Translations under genes and position numbers: made by a program
Shown here: one piece after another, positions 44,198-45,457 of the stretch
How the letters are laid out: the number at the start of each line of letters is the position of its first letter
Numbering within the stretch: position 1 is the first letter of the stretch
Notes under the pieces: generated by a model
Database searches by the model: none
What the model was told of the DNA's origin: nothing
What the model saw: only the letters and a program-made list of their open reading frames with translations
From: Entophlyctis helioformis
Lineage: Eukaryota > Chytridiomycota > Chytridiomycetes > Chytridiales > Chytriomycetaceae
Length of the DNA stretch: 45,457 bases
Reading direction: 5' to 3'
Assembly: GCA_025526915.1 (NCBI GenBank)
Contig: JAHLKH010000201.1
Location: 1 to 45,457, forward strand

Positions 44198-45447
44198 ATG
44201 CAGAGCACGAGCGACAGCAGCGCCGATGCATGCCTGCCGTGGGGCCGCTCACAGTGGGACAGGCTGGCGGTTGAGCTGCGTGTCATGGTCCTGCGTCGCG
44301 CCGGCCCGCTTACCCGCTTCCTGTGCGGACTGCTGGGCACCGTGAGCGACATCGACGACCAAACTGCACGGGCCATCTGGCACGATGCCGCCACGATCGA
44401 CTGGCACGGCGACCTGCGCCTGCTGCCGGACCTGCCGATCGACAGACAGACGCTTGTGGGTCTCGAGTGCACTCGCTCCATGTACGGCCGTCTGCTCACC
44501 CGCTTCCCACCAAGCCCGGCGGCCTGCAGCATCCATGCCGGCCTGGACAAGAGCAGCGTCGACACGCCGATCGAGTGCGACAGCTGTCTGCACCACATCC
44601 CGATGCGCCGCGGGTGGTTCGATCTGGTCGACTGCACGCACCCGGTCGCCGTCGGCTGGGTGGCGATCCACGCTGGCCACGCCGACATGCTGCGGCACGT
44701 TGCAGCCTGCCACGGTGTCGACCTGGCGGGGTTTGGCAGCGTCGGCACCAACGAGGCTGTGAACATTGCCGCATTCGGTGGATCGGTCAGTGTCCTGCAG
44801 ATGCTGCACGATGCAGGAGCAGGGGCAGCGAGACTTGGGCGATGGTGCTCGCGGCCGGCCAGGGGCATCTTGCAGCGGTCGAGTGGCTGCACGAGCATGG
44901 GTATGGGTGCACACATGACGCCATGGACGATGCGGCCGAGCAGGGCCATCTGGCTGTGATGCAGTGGCTGTACGATCACGGGCACACTGGCGCATACAGG
45001 GCGATGGAGCTCGCAGCAGGCAACGGGCACTTGGATGCGGTCGAGTGGCTGCTTGAACGTGGATACCCATGCTCGCACGATGCCATGGACGACGCAGCGC
45101 ACGCTGGCCACATGGCCGTTGTGGCGTGCCTGCACAAGAGGGGATTCAGATGCAGCACGGCTGCGATGGATGGAGCAGCAGCCGCTGGGCGGCTTGGTGT
45201 CGTCGAGTGGCTGCACGAGCATGGATACGGGTGCACCAAGGCAGCGATGGACGGCGCAGCGCACAGCGGCCATCTGGCTGTGATGCAGTGGCTGCATGCC
45301 AACCGCACAGAGGGCTGCACACACGAAGCCGTGATGCTGGCAACAGCACCCGATGTGGCTGCGTGGCTGCGGACAGCGTATCCAGCCGTGCATGCAGCGA
45401 CGGTCGACATGGGCGACGATGGCAGCGTGGAGTGGCTGTTTGGCTGA
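44198..45447 (+). CDS. F-box-like/ankyrin-repeat protein, paralogue of the 16848 gene (frame-disrupted)
   Basis: The N-terminus WDRLAVELRVMVLRRAGPLTRFLCGLLG looks like a short F-box-type helix set and matches AGPLTRFLCGLLG of the gene at 16848. The next blocks (DWHGDLRLLPDLP, RSMYGRLLTRFP, MRRGWFDLV) also match. About nine ankyrin units follow, of the form AMDxAAxxGHLxVVEWLHEHGYGC. The frame moves by one base at about 44805-44825 (within gcaggagcaggggcagcgag). One missing base there would give the GxGC motif seen in every other repeat. The ORF then runs cleanly to the TGA at 45445-45447. Function is unknown; a role as a substrate adaptor of an SCF-type ligase is inference only. Confidence 0.7.
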
Positions 45448-45457
45448 AGCGGGCTGA

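Overview
The window is nuclear DNA from a GC-rich, intron-rich eukaryote, most likely a zoosporic (chytrid-type) fungus. The fungal signs are a GPI-anchored chitin-deacetylase-type enzyme, SAP30, an Nrp1-like RNA-binding protein and an Ipa1/UBE3D protein. A CCDC42/CFAP73-type axonemal coiled-coil gene points to a flagellated stage. Introns are mostly 57-200 nt with GTRAGT/GTGCGT-type donors and recognisable CTGAC/CTAAC branch sites. Nearly all exon models below close in phase, and summed exon lengths divide by three.

Layout. (1) 1-8221 (+): 3' part of a surface protein with three Cys-capped LRR blocks, a Thr-rich stalk, 136 tandem 36-bp (12-residue) repeats and a GPI signal. (2) 8297-13185 (+): PEX14, then a HeH-domain membrane protein. 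(3) 13281-18755: an accessory-looking patch with three tRNA-Pro genes, an inverted duplication enclosing a dienelactone hydrolase, two remnants of one retroelement, a 2H phosphoesterase and a frameshifted ankyrin gene. (4) 18938-27221 (-): RED/IK splicing factor, a homeobox gene with a repeat-rich upstream region, and a DASS/SLC13 carboxylate transporter. (5) 27287-35986 (-): an Nrp1-like protein (pseudo-exonuclease + RRM + RanBP2 fingers), a DHRS12-like dehydrogenase, SAP30 and UBE3D/Ipa1, packed head to tail with gaps as short as 49-65 bp. (6) 36063-44135: the flagellar coiled-coil gene (+), the chitin deacetylase (-) and the exosome helicase MTR4 (-). (7) 44198-45447 (+): a second ankyrin gene of the same family as the one at 16848, also frameshifted.

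Most genes are unrelated housekeeping loci and I see no operon-like logic. Several encode RNA-related factors (RED, Nrp1-like, Ipa1, MTR4), which I treat as coincidence. The notable features are the repeat array and its single-base frame break, tRNA-Pro genes with a C1:C72 mismatch carried on an inverted duplication, retroelement remnants beside tRNA-Pro genes, the degenerate exonuclease, and single-base frame breaks in four otherwise well-preserved coding regions. The last may be assembly errors or real lesions.
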